Below, piece by piece: positions 52,546-63,225 of a DNA stretch of 64,000 nt. The first letter of the stretch is position 1; the number at the start of each line of letters is the position of its first letter. Location: contig NZ_CP107902.1 in NCBI RefSeq assembly GCF_036013935.1, positions 7,535,001-7,599,000 on the forward strand. The letters run 5' to 3'. This stretch comes from Streptomyces sp. NBC_00461 (GTDB lineage: Bacteria > Actinomycetota > Actinomycetes > Streptomycetales > Streptomycetaceae). Below the pieces are notes generated by a model, which was not told where the DNA came from, ran no database searches, and was given only the letters and a program-made list of their open reading frames with translations. Made by a program: the position numbers and the translations under genes.

Positions 52546-52726
52546 GACGGCCTACCTCCCCCGGGCCGCTACGGCCGGTCGGCTTCCATGTGGCGCCCGA
52601 GCCTAGGCCCCACGGATCGCCGTCCGCCACCTGAACGGTCCTGCCTTCACCCCTACTTGCCAGTACTGCCACAGCCTCGGGTCAGTGCACCCGCGCGCGT
52701 GGAGGTGGTGGGGGTGAACGTCACAA

Positions 52727-52742
52727 GAGTCCGTCGGGACTC
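52727..52742. promoter_or_regulatory. 6-bp perfect inverted repeat between the island and geosmin synthase
   Basis: GAGTCC (52727-52732) and GGACTC (52737-52742) form a perfect inverted repeat around GTCG, in the 281-bp divergent space 52546-52826 and 85 bases before the geosmin gene. It could be an operator. The minus-strand TAGGCT at 52605-52600 is a candidate -10 for the island operon. No strong geosmin promoter is obvious. Confidence 0.3.
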
Positions 52743-52817
52743 CCGGAATCACCCCTGATTCACGCGATGGTGTGATCATGTCCGGCCCCGCGGATGGGCC
52801 CGGAGGGCCACGGGTAG

Positions 52818-54992
<2,175 letters not shown>

Positions 54993-55020
54993 CTCTCGGC
55001 CTGGGCCACCTGCGCCACCG

Positions 55021-55064
55021 CGGCTCGCGTCGGCACCCGGACCATCGGGTGCGGGCGCGAGCCG
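55021..55064 (+). terminator. nested hairpin after geosmin synthase
   Basis: CGGCTCGCG (55021-55029) pairs with CGCGAGCCG (55056-55064), and inside it GCACCCG (55033-55039) pairs with CGGGTGC (55046-55052). It starts 28 bases after the stop codon, consistent with a rho-independent-like terminator without U-tract. Confidence 0.75.
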
Positions 55065-55217
55065 TCGCCGTACAGCTGCGGCCGGATGAGCGAGGCCGGC
55101 CCGGGTGCGTCCTGAGGCCCTCCGTTGCCGACCACCCCCTGACCACGGGTCAGTCTCACTCGTTCGTGGCTCGTCGCGCGCCGAAGCCCCGGGTAGCACT
55201 CCACTCGGAGGCGATCC

Positions 55218-55796
55218 ATGGAACAGACTGCGTTGCGTCCCAAGCCGATGCCCGGCCGGGAACCCGGTGGTGGCGGCAAGCCCGGCACCGCCGCCCGGCG
55301 CCCGCACGCCGCGCGGCGGCGCGGCCGACGGCTCAGGGCCCTGCTGTTCGGCCTGTTCGTCGGGGCGGTCCTGGTGCTGTCCGGGGTCGGTCTCGGCACG
55401 GTCGGCGCCACGGTCATCGGCCTGAGCAAACTCGCCGACCTGCAGCGCCAGGCACCGCCGCAGTCCTCTGTTCGGTCCCACCCCGGCCCATCGGCCCCGG
55501 CCTCACCCGCGTCCCCGACGCCGGCCCCGGCCGCCGCGACCCTGGGCCTGGAGGCCGTCGACGCCGAGAAGGCGGGAGCGCTGGTCGTCGGCGTCCATGT
55601 CCCCGGCCCGGGCTACACGGCGGGCCTGGTCCGCGGTGACGTAGTCCTCGCGTTCGGCAGGACCCGTGTCGACTCGGCCGCCGACCTCGCCCGCACCGTC
55701 GCACACGCCCGCCCCGGTTACGGGGTCACCCTGACCGTGCGTCATCGAAGCGGCGGCTACCAGCAGTTGACCGCCGTACCGGGAATCGTCACATGA
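55218..55796 (+). CDS. single-pass membrane protein with extracytoplasmic PDZ domain
   Basis: A 192-residue protein. The ~40-residue cationic cytoplasmic N-terminus (ARRPHAARRRGRR) is followed by one TM segment (ALLFGLFVGAVLVLSGVGLG), a Pro/Ala/Ser-rich linker and a C-terminal PDZ domain (GALVVGVHVPGPGYTAGLVRGDVVLAFGR), without a protease domain. PDZ domains of this kind usually sense exposed C-termini in HtrA proteins; here it may be a stand-alone adaptor. The ATG has GGAGG 6 bases upstream. It follows geosmin synthase, but the hairpin between them suggests separate transcription. Confidence 0.85.
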   Translation: MEQTALRPKPMPGREPGGGGKPGTAARRPHAARRRGRRLRALLFGLFVGAVLVLSGVGLGTVGATVIGLSKLADLQRQAPPQSSVRSHPGPSAPASPASPTPAPAAATLGLEAVDAEKAGALVVGVHVPGPGYTAGLVRGDVVLAFGRTRVDSAADLARTVAHARPGYGVTLTVRHRSGGYQQLTAVPGIVT

Positions 55797-55897
55797 CCAG
55801 CCGGAGACCTCCGTCGACCGGGGGCGGGAGAGCCGGGTGGGAGAAAGGCTGATCAGGCCGGGAAAAACAGTGGCCCGACCCCGCGGCACCGACCACG

Positions 55898-56524
55898 ATG
55901 ACGCTCATGCTGAGCACCCTCCTCGCCTTTCTCGGCGCCTGCACCCTGATCGCCGCCTCGCCCGGCCCCAGCACCGTGCTGATCATCAAGCAGTCGCTGC
56001 GCAGCAGACGCTCCGGCTTCCTCACCGTGCTCGGCAACGAGACGGGCGTCTTCATCTGGGGCGTCGTCGCAGCGTTCGGCCTGACCGCGCTGCTCGCGGC
56101 CTCCGAAGCGGCGTACGACGTGATGCGGATCGTCGGCGCGGCCGTCCTGGTGGGCTTCGGCATCCAGGCGCTGCGACAGGCGCGGCGCACCGGCAAGGCC
56201 GCGGGAGGCTGGGAGAGCGAGGAGAAGAGCGGCTGGGCCGCCTACCGCGGCGGGCTGCTGCTCAACCTCGCCAACCCCAAGGCGGCGATCTTCGCCATGT
56301 CCTTCCTGCCGCAGTTCGTGCCCGAGGGCGCCCCCCACCTGCCGACTATGGTGGGACTCGCCGCGCTCTGGGCGGTCTACGAAGTCGGCTACTACGGCCT
56401 GTACGTGTGGTTCGTCGGCCGGATGAAGGCCGTCCTGTCCCGCGCCGGGGTGCGCCGCCGCCTGGAGCAGGTCTCCGGGGGCGTGCTGCTGCTCCTCGGC
56501 GTCCGTCTCGCCCTGGAAAGCTGA
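55898..56524 (+). CDS. LysE/RhtB-family amino-acid exporter
   Basis: A 208-residue membrane protein with about six TM segments. The N-terminus MTLMLSTLLAFLGACTLIAASPGPSTVLIIKQSL contains the LysE-family motif (SPGPxxxxxxxxSL), followed by GVFIWGVVAAFGLTALL and LLLNLANPKAAIFAMSFLPQF, diagnostic of RhtB/LysE exporters. It likely exports an amino acid such as homoserine, threonine or leucine; substrate cannot be read from sequence. A second in-frame ATG lies three codons in. Confidence 0.92.
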   Translation: MTLMLSTLLAFLGACTLIAASPGPSTVLIIKQSLRSRRSGFLTVLGNETGVFIWGVVAAFGLTALLAASEAAYDVMRIVGAAVLVGFGIQALRQARRTGKAAGGWESEEKSGWAAYRGGLLLNLANPKAAIFAMSFLPQFVPEGAPHLPTMVGLAALWAVYEVGYYGLYVWFVGRMKAVLSRAGVRRRLEQVSGGVLLLLGVRLALES

Positions 56525-56641
56525 CGCCGTGGCCGGAGAAGCGCCCGAAAGATCCGCAGACCGGTCGCGCGGCCCTCTGTGTCCGGGCAGGATGCTGCCC
56601 GTAGTCCCTTGTGGTTCCTACACTCGTCCCGGGAGGCCCGG

Positions 56642-57769
56642 ATGACCGGCAGCACGAGCGCGCCCTTCACCGCCGACGACTACCGGGCCCGCATGGACCG
56701 CGCCGCGGATGTTGCCGCCGACGCCGGTCTCGCCGGGCTCCTGGTGGCTCCGGGGCCGGACCTGGTGTGGCTCACCGGATACGCCCCCACCGCGGCCACC
56801 GAACGGCTCACCCTGCTGGTTCTCGCGCGGGGACGGGCCCCTGTCCTGGTCGTGCCCACACTGGAGGCCCCGGACGCCGCGAAGGCGGTCGGCGCGTCCG
56901 CCCTGAACCTGCGCGACTGGACCGACGGCAAGGACCCCTACGCCGCGACCGCCGCCCTGCTCGACAGCACCGGCCGTTTCGGCGTCAGTGACAACGCCTG
57001 GGCGATGCACCTGCTCGGCCTGCAGCGCGCGCTGCCCGGTACCGTCTACGCGGCCCTCTCCGAGGCCCTGCCGATGCTGCGCGCCGTCAAGGACGCGGCG
57101 GAGCTGGACCTGATGGCGGCGGCGAGCGCGGCCGCGGACGCGACGTTCGAGGAGATCAGGAAGGTTCCCTTCGCCGGCCGTCTGGAGTCAGAGGTCGGCG
57201 CCGACCTCGCCGAGCTGCTGCGGCAGTTCGGCCACTCCCAGGTCGACTTCACCATCGTCGCCTCCGGCCCGAACGGCGCCAATCCGCACCACGAGGTGGG
57301 CGAGCGCGTCATCGAGCGCGGCGACATGGTCGTCCTCGACTTCGGCGGCCTCAAGGACGGCTACGGCTCCGACACCTCCCGCACGGTCCACGTCGGCGAA
57401 CCCACCGACTTGGAACGGCGGATCCACGACCTGGTGCGCGAGGCCCAGGAGGCGGGCTTCCGGGCTGTGCGGCCCGGTGCCGCCTGCCAGGACGTCGACC
57501 GTGCGGCCCGTGCGGTCATCGCCGACGCCGGGTACGGCGAGTACTTCATCCACCGCACCGGGCACGGCATCGGCGTCACCACGCACGAGCCGCCGTACAT
57601 GATCGAGGGCGAAATGCAGCCCCTCGTGCCCGGCATGTGCTTCTCCGTGGAGCCCGGGGTGTATCTGCCCGGCCGTTTCGGTGTGCGCATCGAGGACATC
57701 GTGACGGTCACCGAGGACGGCGGCCGCCGCCTCAACAACACCGACCGCGAGATGGTCATAGTGGACTGA
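56642..57769 (+). CDS. M24-family Xaa-Pro aminopeptidase/dipeptidase
   Basis: A 375-residue M24 metallopeptidase. The N-terminal creatinase-like domain (1-150) is followed by a pita-bread domain with all five metal ligands: Asp233 (VLDFGG), Asp244 (GSDTSR), His308 (RTGHGIG), Glu337 (SVEPGVY) and Glu351 (IEDIV). It probably removes N-terminal residues before proline, or cleaves Xaa-Pro dipeptides, in the cytoplasm. The start is the ATG at 56642 with GGGAGG 5 bases upstream; the longer frame upstream lacks homology. Confidence 0.93.
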   Translation: MTGSTSAPFTADDYRARMDRAADVAADAGLAGLLVAPGPDLVWLTGYAPTAATERLTLLVLARGRAPVLVVPTLEAPDAAKAVGASALNLRDWTDGKDPYAATAALLDSTGRFGVSDNAWAMHLLGLQRALPGTVYAALSEALPMLRAVKDAAELDLMAAASAAADATFEEIRKVPFAGRLESEVGADLAELLRQFGHSQVDFTIVASGPNGANPHHEVGERVIERGDMVVLDFGGLKDGYGSDTSRTVHVGEPTDLERRIHDLVREAQEAGFRAVRPGAACQDVDRAARAVIADAGYGEYFIHRTGHGIGVTTHEPPYMIEGEMQPLVPGMCFSVEPGVYLPGRFGVRIEDIVTVTEDGGRRLNNTDREMVIVD

Positions 57770-57817
57770 GCCACCTCAAGGAGCCCCCGTCCACCCTCGA
57801 GTGACAACGGCGCGACC

Positions 57818-58789
57818 ATGACCCAGGCACCGACACCCACCGCGGACACCGTCCGCCGGCTGGTCAGCTCCCTGCTCAAGGGCGGCGCGGGCGGCGCCGC
57901 CGGACCCGAGGTGCGGCCCGTCGCCGGGGGCGGTGCGTACTCCACCTGGTGGGTCGGCACCCGCCATGTGCTGCGCCTCGCCCCCGACCGCGAGACCGCC
58001 CTCCTCCAGCGCCGCGAACTGCGCCTGCGCGATGTCGTGCGCCCGCATCTGCCGGTGGCGGTGCCGGTGAGCGTGGCGCACGGGGAGTGGGCGCCCGGGC
58101 TGACGTACACGCTCGACACGGCGGTGCCCGGTGGCTCGGGCGAGGAGCACGACGTGTCCGCCGTCGGGGAGGCCGACCTCGCGGGGCTGCTCACCGGGCT
58201 GCGCGAGGTCCCCGCCCGGCAGGCGGAGACCCTGGGCGTCCCGCGCACCGCCCCACGCTCCCTGGAGGCCCTGCGCAGGGCCGCCGAGAAGTCCGCCGTG
58301 CGCCTCGCCGCGGCCGACGAGTTCGATCCCGGCCGCCTCCACCAGCTCAGCGCCTCGGCCGCCGTCCAGCTCGCGGCCCAGCCCGGCACCGCCGTCCTCG
58401 TCCACCACGACCTCAAGGGCGAGCACCTCGTGGTCAGTGCCGAGGGCCGGGTGCGGGGCATCCTCGACTGGACCGGCGCGGCCGTCGGCGACCCGGCCGA
58501 GGACATCGCGGGCCTGGCGATCGCCGTCGGCTCCCCGGCCGCCGTCCGCGCCGCCACGCTGGCCGGCTACGGCGCCCGCCCCTGTCTGCGTGGCCTGTGG
58601 CTGGCCCGGTGCGACACGGTGATCCGCCTCGCCGAACGCCTGAGGGGCGGCGACAGCCCCCTGCCGCTGCTGCGGACCCAGCTGCGACGCGCCTGGGAGG
58701 CGATCCTGCTGGAGCGGGTGACGGAGTTCCGTGACGAGGACGGGGACGGGGAAGGCGGCGAGGACGGGGACGCGGACGGGGAGCTCTAG
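57818..58789 (+). CDS. aminoglycoside phosphotransferase-like kinase (APH/ChoK fold)
   Basis: A 323-residue APH-family kinase. The catalytic loop VHHDLKGEHLVVS has the Asp but a Glu-His in place of the usual Asn region. The metal-binding motif ILDWTGAAVGDPAEDIAGLA follows. The N-lobe lacks an obvious glycine-rich loop but has GGGAYSTWWVG. The C-terminal ~20 residues are almost all Asp/Glu/Gly. Many proteins of this family phosphorylate unknown small alcohols rather than aminoglycosides. It lies 48 bp after the peptidase gene and converges on treZ (11-bp gap). Confidence 0.85.
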   Translation: MTQAPTPTADTVRRLVSSLLKGGAGGAAGPEVRPVAGGGAYSTWWVGTRHVLRLAPDRETALLQRRELRLRDVVRPHLPVAVPVSVAHGEWAPGLTYTLDTAVPGGSGEEHDVSAVGEADLAGLLTGLREVPARQAETLGVPRTAPRSLEALRRAAEKSAVRLAAADEFDPGRLHQLSASAAVQLAAQPGTAVLVHHDLKGEHLVVSAEGRVRGILDWTGAAVGDPAEDIAGLAIAVGSPAAVRAATLAGYGARPCLRGLWLARCDTVIRLAERLRGGDSPLPLLRTQLRRAWEAILLERVTEFRDEDGDGEGGEDGDADGEL

Positions 58790-58800
58790 AGGCTGTCCGT

Positions 58801-60546
58801 TCAGTCCTGCAGCAGCACCGCGCACGACTCCCCGGGCACGTGCAGCACGCCGTCCGCGTCCGGCGCGTCCAGCGGTTCCCAGGCGGCCAGCACGCGCGCG
58901 GGACGGGTGCCCAGCGGGATGGCCGCCGGTGCCTTGGCGAGGTTCACCACCACCCGGACGTCCCCGCGGCGAAAGGCGAGCCAGCGTTCCCGCTCGTCGT
59001 ACGCCACCTTGGTGTCGGCGAGGTCGGGATCGGTCAGGTCGGCCTGCTCGTGCCGGAGCGCGATGAGCCTGCGGTACCAGTCCAGCACGCGCGCGTGGGG
59101 CTCGTTCCCGGGCTCCGTCCAGTCGAGACAGGAGCGGTCGCGGGTCGCGGGGTCCTGCGGATCCGGTACGTCCTCCTCCGCCCAGCCGTGCTCCGCGAAC
59201 TCCCGCCGCCTGCCCCGCCGTACGGCCTCGGCGAGCTCCGGATCGGTATGATCGGTGAAGAACTGCCAGGGCGTGCCGGCCGCCCACTCCTCGCCCATGA
59301 ACAGCATCGGCGTGAAGGGCGCGGTGAGCGTGAGCGTGGCCGCGCAGGCGAGCAGGCCGGGGGAGAGGATCGCCGCGAGCCGGTCTCCCTGCGCGCGATT
59401 GCCCACCTGGTCGTGCGTCTGGCTGTACCCGAGGAGCCGGTGAGCGGCCACCCGCGTACGGTCCAGGGGGCGCCCGTGGTGGCGGCCGCGGAAGCTGGAG
59501 TACGTGTCGTCGTGGAAGTAGCCGCCGCCGAGTGTCTTGGCGAGCGCGGCGAAGGGAGCGCGCGCGAAGTCGCCGTAGTAGCCCTGGGACTCGCCGGTCA
59601 GCGCGGTGTGCAGGGCGTGGTGGAAGTCGTCGTTCCACTGTGCGTGCAGACCGAGGCCGCCCTCCGCGCGGGCGGTGATCAGGCGGGGGTCGTTCAGGTC
59701 GGACTCGGCGATCAGGAACAGCGGCCGGCCCAGTTCGGCGGCGAGGGCGTCGACGGCCTTGGACAGCTCCTCCAGGAAGTGGCACGCGCGCGTGTCCGCC
59801 AGCGCGTGCACCGCGTCCAGGCGCAGCCCGTCGAACCGGTAGTCACGCAGCCAGGCCAGCGTGCTGCCCACCAGATAGGCCCGGACCTCGTCCGAACCGG
59901 GAGCGTCGAGGTTGACCGCGGACCCCCACGGTGTGTGGTGCGTGTCCGTGAAATACGGGCCGAACGCCGGCAGGTAGTTGCCCGAGGGACCGAGGTGGTT
60001 GTGCACGACGTCCAGGACCACGCCCAGGCCCAGTTCGTGCGCCCGGTCGACGAAGCGTTTCAGCGCCTCGGGGCCGCCGTAGGGTTCGTGCACCGCCCAC
60101 AGCGAGACGCCCTCGTAGCCCCAGCCGTGCCGCCCGGGAAAGGGGCACAGCGGCATCAACTCGACGTGCGTGACGCCCAGTTCGACCAGGTGCCCCAGCC
60201 GCTCCGCGGCCGCGTCCAGGGTGCCCTCAGGGGTGTAGGTGCCCACGTGGAGCTCGTAGAGGACCGCGCCGGGCAGCGGGCGCCCGGCCCACTCGGTGCG
60301 CCACGCGTACCGCCCGTGGTCGACGACGGCGCTCAGCCCGTCCGGTCCGTCCGGCTGTCTGCGCGAACGCGGGTCGGGCAGCAGGGGACCGTCGTCCACC
60401 GCGAACCCGTACCGCGAGCCGTCCCGCGCTTCGGCCTCTCCTCGCCACCAGCCCTTCCGTTGCGGATGGTGCTCCAACGCGCGCGTGGCGCCGTCGCACT
60501 GGAGCGTCACACGGTCGGCCTGCGGTGCCCACACCTCGAACTGCAC
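58801..60546 (-). CDS. treZ: malto-oligosyltrehalose trehalohydrolase
   Basis: A 581-residue GH13 enzyme. The N-terminal beta domain (VQFEVWAPQADRVTLQCDG) is followed by the catalytic barrel with the nucleophile Asp244 (FDGLRLDAVHA), acid/base Glu281 (LFLIAESDLND) and transition-state Asp379 (YSQTHDQVGN), and the TreZ-typical region LMPLCPFPGRHGWGYEGVSLWA. It releases trehalose from maltooligosyl-trehalose made by TreY, which is not in the window. The start is the GTG at 60546 with AAGGGGA upstream; an earlier frame from 60609 is unsupported. Confidence 0.96.
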   Translation of the reverse strand: MQFEVWAPQADRVTLQCDGATRALEHHPQRKGWWRGEAEARDGSRYGFAVDDGPLLPDPRSRRQPDGPDGLSAVVDHGRYAWRTEWAGRPLPGAVLYELHVGTYTPEGTLDAAAERLGHLVELGVTHVELMPLCPFPGRHGWGYEGVSLWAVHEPYGGPEALKRFVDRAHELGLGVVLDVVHNHLGPSGNYLPAFGPYFTDTHHTPWGSAVNLDAPGSDEVRAYLVGSTLAWLRDYRFDGLRLDAVHALADTRACHFLEELSKAVDALAAELGRPLFLIAESDLNDPRLITARAEGGLGLHAQWNDDFHHALHTALTGESQGYYGDFARAPFAALAKTLGGGYFHDDTYSSFRGRHHGRPLDRTRVAAHRLLGYSQTHDQVGNRAQGDRLAAILSPGLLACAATLTLTAPFTPMLFMGEEWAAGTPWQFFTDHTDPELAEAVRRGRRREFAEHGWAEEDVPDPQDPATRDRSCLDWTEPGNEPHARVLDWYRRLIALRHEQADLTDPDLADTKVAYDERERWLAFRRGDVRVVVNLAKAPAAIPLGTRPARVLAAWEPLDAPDADGVLHVPGESCAVLLQD

Positions 60547-60718
60547 GGACGGTCCCCTTCGTCTGCTCACCGTGATGTAGCCCGACCATGGTGCTTCAAA
60601 CGAGATCAATCCGCTTTTGAATCCTCCCTTTTGCGGCTGGTGTCGTCAGGTACGCGCGCGTGGCGGGCGTTTTCTCGTTTTCTGGACACCCGCAGTCGGC
60701 TGACCGACAATCACGAAC

Positions 60719-61270
60719 GTGACGTCGTCTTTCGAATTCAACACGTACCCCGCGCGGCTTTCCGACGCGGAGCGCGACAAGGCGCTGCAGGTGCTGCGTG
60801 ACGGCGTCGCCATGGGAAGGCTGTCGCACGACACGTTCATCCGCCGCATGGATCTGGCCCTCGCCGCCCGCCGCTCGGACGAACTCGCCGTCCTCACCGC
60901 CGACCTCCCCCAGGAGAGCCGCTTCTCGCGCCTGGTGTTCGGCACCGTGGAGGCGGTCTCCGGTTTCACGGTACGGCTGCGCAGGGCCTGGCAGGCCGAG
61001 CGTCTTCCCAAGCTGCTGCTGCCGCACCCCGCGGGCGGCTACCCGCTGCGCATCGGACGCGATCCGGCCAACGGACTGCGCCTCACGCATGAAACCGTGT
61101 CCCGCGTGCATGCCGAACTCAGCCGCCAGGGAGGCACGTGGGTGCTGCGCGACCTCGGCTCGACCAACGGCACCACGGTGAACGGGCGGCGGGTCATCGG
61201 CGCCGCCGTCGTGCGCGAGGGCGATCAGGTCGGCTTCGGTCGGATGTCGTTCCGGCTCGCCGTCGACTGA
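60719..61270 (+). CDS. DUF1707 and FHA domain protein
   Basis: A 183-residue cytoplasmic protein. The N-terminal DUF1707 (ARLSDAERDKALQVLRDGVAMGRLSHDTFIRRMDLALAA, in two parts) spans residues ~12-60. The C-terminal FHA domain has LRIGRDPANGLRLTHETVSRVHAEL and LRDLGSTNGTTVNGRRV, with the phosphothreonine-binding Arg, Ser and Asn. FHA domains read Ser/Thr-kinase products. The start is GTG and divergent from treZ. It is not next to a kinase gene; the island kinase is 27 kb away. Confidence 0.93.
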   Translation: MTSSFEFNTYPARLSDAERDKALQVLRDGVAMGRLSHDTFIRRMDLALAARRSDELAVLTADLPQESRFSRLVFGTVEAVSGFTVRLRRAWQAERLPKLLLPHPAGGYPLRIGRDPANGLRLTHETVSRVHAELSRQGGTWVLRDLGSTNGTTVNGRRVIGAAVVREGDQVGFGRMSFRLAVD

Positions 61271-61430
61271 GGGCCGACTCAGCCACGCCTTAGCTTTGGC
61301 CTGAGCATGACACGGCGTTGACGTGCCGTGATGGCCCAAATCGCTTTCCCTTCCATGGTGTTGACGTACCCCTCAAGTCGTGACTGACTGTGCGTACGCC
61401 ATGTACATCAGGTGAAGCGACGGCGCCACA

Positions 61431-62795
61431 TTGTGGAGGTGCGTCCTGCCGCCACTCCTTCGCTACCCGACCGTCGACGAGCTCGGCGCGCGGGCGGCAA
61501 CACTCGTCGCCCGCCGTCCCGCGGACGCTCGTCTGCGCCGCGTCGGCACCTCCCGCGCGGGCGCCCCGATGTGGCTGCTTTCCGTCGGTCACGGCAGCCG
61601 CCAGGCTCTCGTCGTCGCCGGACCGCACGCCAACGAACCCGTCGGCGGCGCCACCGTGCTGCGCCTCGCCGAACGCGCACTCGCCGACCCGCGGTTCACC
61701 GAGGGCGCCGACGCCACCTGGAACCTGCTGCTGTCCCTCGACCCCGACGGCCTGCGCCGCAATGAGGGCTGGCTGCAGGGCCCGTACACCCTCGGCCGCT
61801 ACTTCCGGAACTTCTTCCGGCCCGGCTTCCTGGAACAGCCCGAATGGCTGCCCGACGGCGCGGCGGGCGCCGCGCTGCCGGAGACCCGCACCCTGCTCGA
61901 CCTCCAGGACGAACTGCGGCCCTTCCTGCAGTGCTCCCTGCACGGCGTCGACGTCGGCGGCGGCTTCGTCGAACTCACCCACGACCTGCCGGGCCTCGCG
62001 ACACGCGTCGCCCACACCGCCGCCCGCCTCGGGATCCCGCGCGAACTCGGCCCGTACGACACCCTGTACTGGCCGAGCCTGGGCCCCGCCGTCCACCGCA
62101 TCCCGCCGCCCCGCATCGGCGATCTGGCAGCGGCCATCACCGAGGCGGCCGTCGAGTCGACCTGGTTCCACCCGCACCGGCACGGCACGGTGACGGCGGT
62201 CGTCGAGGCACCCATGTGGGGGGTTGCGGCCGTGGAGGACGGCTCCCCGCCCGCCGACGCCGCCGCAGTGCTGCGCACGGTCAGCCACACGCTGCGCCAC
62301 GACTCCCGGCTTCTTGAGGTGCTCCTCGCGCGGCTCAGGCCCCACCTCGCGCGTACGCCGGACGTGGCCGCACTGCTCGCCCCGGTGGACGACTATTTAC
62401 TGGTCTGCCCCGGGCTCGCCGACGCGTGGGACCCCGACGTCGCCGTCGGGGCGCGCCCGCTCCCGCCGCTCAGCACCGCCCACCTGGCCGCCCTGCGCAT
62501 CGCCGGGCGGCGGCTCGCGCTGCGGACCGCGGGGCTGCTGCACCAGCTCGTGACCGGCGCCGGCCGCGACCCGGCGGGCGTACTGCCCGACCTGGACCGC
62601 CTCGTCGAGGAGTGGTGCGCCGACTACCGCGACGGCATGGGGGCGCGCTGGATACCGGTCGCCCGCCAGGTGGAGTACCAGTCGTGCGTGGTGCTCGCCG
62701 CGTTCGAACTCGCCGGGCGGTACGCGCCCGCGTTGTCCCGTTCGAGTGAGCCGGACTGGGGTACCCAGGCCGTCGTGCCGATGCATCAGGAATGA
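61431..62795 (+). CDS. M14-family zinc carboxypeptidase-like protein with TTA codon
   Basis: A 454-residue M14-type protein. The zinc motif HxxE is GPHANEPVGG (His66, Glu69), the third ligand is His171 (CSLHGVD), and VTAVVEAPMWG (Glu259) is the likely catalytic Glu region. No signal peptide is obvious. The best start is a TTG at 61431 (no in-frame ATG without a stop), so the N-terminus is uncertain. Codon 323 is TTA (62397-62399), implying bldA dependence. Its stop overlaps the ATG of the protease-inhibitor gene (ATGA). A paralogue (63226-64000) faces it. The family cleaves C-terminal residues or acts on peptidoglycan peptides. Confidence 0.85.
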   Translation: MWRCVLPPLLRYPTVDELGARAATLVARRPADARLRRVGTSRAGAPMWLLSVGHGSRQALVVAGPHANEPVGGATVLRLAERALADPRFTEGADATWNLLLSLDPDGLRRNEGWLQGPYTLGRYFRNFFRPGFLEQPEWLPDGAAGAALPETRTLLDLQDELRPFLQCSLHGVDVGGGFVELTHDLPGLATRVAHTAARLGIPRELGPYDTLYWPSLGPAVHRIPPPRIGDLAAAITEAAVESTWFHPHRHGTVTAVVEAPMWGVAAVEDGSPPADAAAVLRTVSHTLRHDSRLLEVLLARLRPHLARTPDVAALLAPVDDYLLVCPGLADAWDPDVAVGARPLPPLSTAHLAALRIAGRRLALRTAGLLHQLVTGAGRDPAGVLPDLDRLVEEWCADYRDGMGARWIPVARQVEYQSCVVLAAFELAGRYAPALSRSSEPDWGTQAVVPMHQE

Positions 62796-63208
62796 CGATC
62801 AGCACCACAGTGAAAGCGGTACGAGGCGGTCTGCTGGCGGCCGCCCTCCTCGTCGCCGGAGCGGCCCCCGCCCAGGCGACGGCCCGGCACTTCCCGCCGG
62901 GCGACTGGCTCTACCTCACGGTCACCAAGGGCGACGCCCGCTCCGGCCCCAGCCACGGCACCCTGCTGATGTGCGACCCACCCGAGGGCCACACACGAGC
63001 TGCCGAGGCGTGCAGTGAACTGGCGGCGGTGGACGGCGACATCTCCCGGATCCCGGCCAAGGACCGCTACTGCTCGATGATCTACGCGCCGGTGACCGTC
63101 CACGCGCGCGGGCAGTGGAGCGGCCGGCAGGTCGACTACACCCAGACCTACTCCAGCACGTGCTTCATGGGCGCGCGGACGGGATCGGTCTTCGCACTGG
63201 ACGGCTGA
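62792..63208 (+). CDS. subtilisin-inhibitor-like (SSI family) secreted protease inhibitor
   Basis: A 138-residue secreted protein. The signal peptide (VKAVRGGLLAAALLVAGAAPA, cleavage near AQA-TA) is followed by an SSI-like domain. The four family cysteines are Cys61, Cys74, Cys94 and Cys124. The reactive-site loop CSMIYAPV places Met96-Ile97 at P1-P1', like Met-Val in SSI. YLTVTKGD, ARGQWSGRQVDY and TGSVFALDG match the rest of the family. The ATG overlaps the M14 stop (ATGA), so it is coupled to the peptidase gene. It probably inhibits subtilisin-type extracellular proteases during development. Confidence 0.92.
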   Translation: MTISTTVKAVRGGLLAAALLVAGAAPAQATARHFPPGDWLYLTVTKGDARSGPSHGTLLMCDPPEGHTRAAEACSELAAVDGDISRIPAKDRYCSMIYAPVTVHARGQWSGRQVDYTQTYSSTCFMGARTGSVFALDG

Positions 63209-63225
63209 TCCCCGGGATCACGCCG

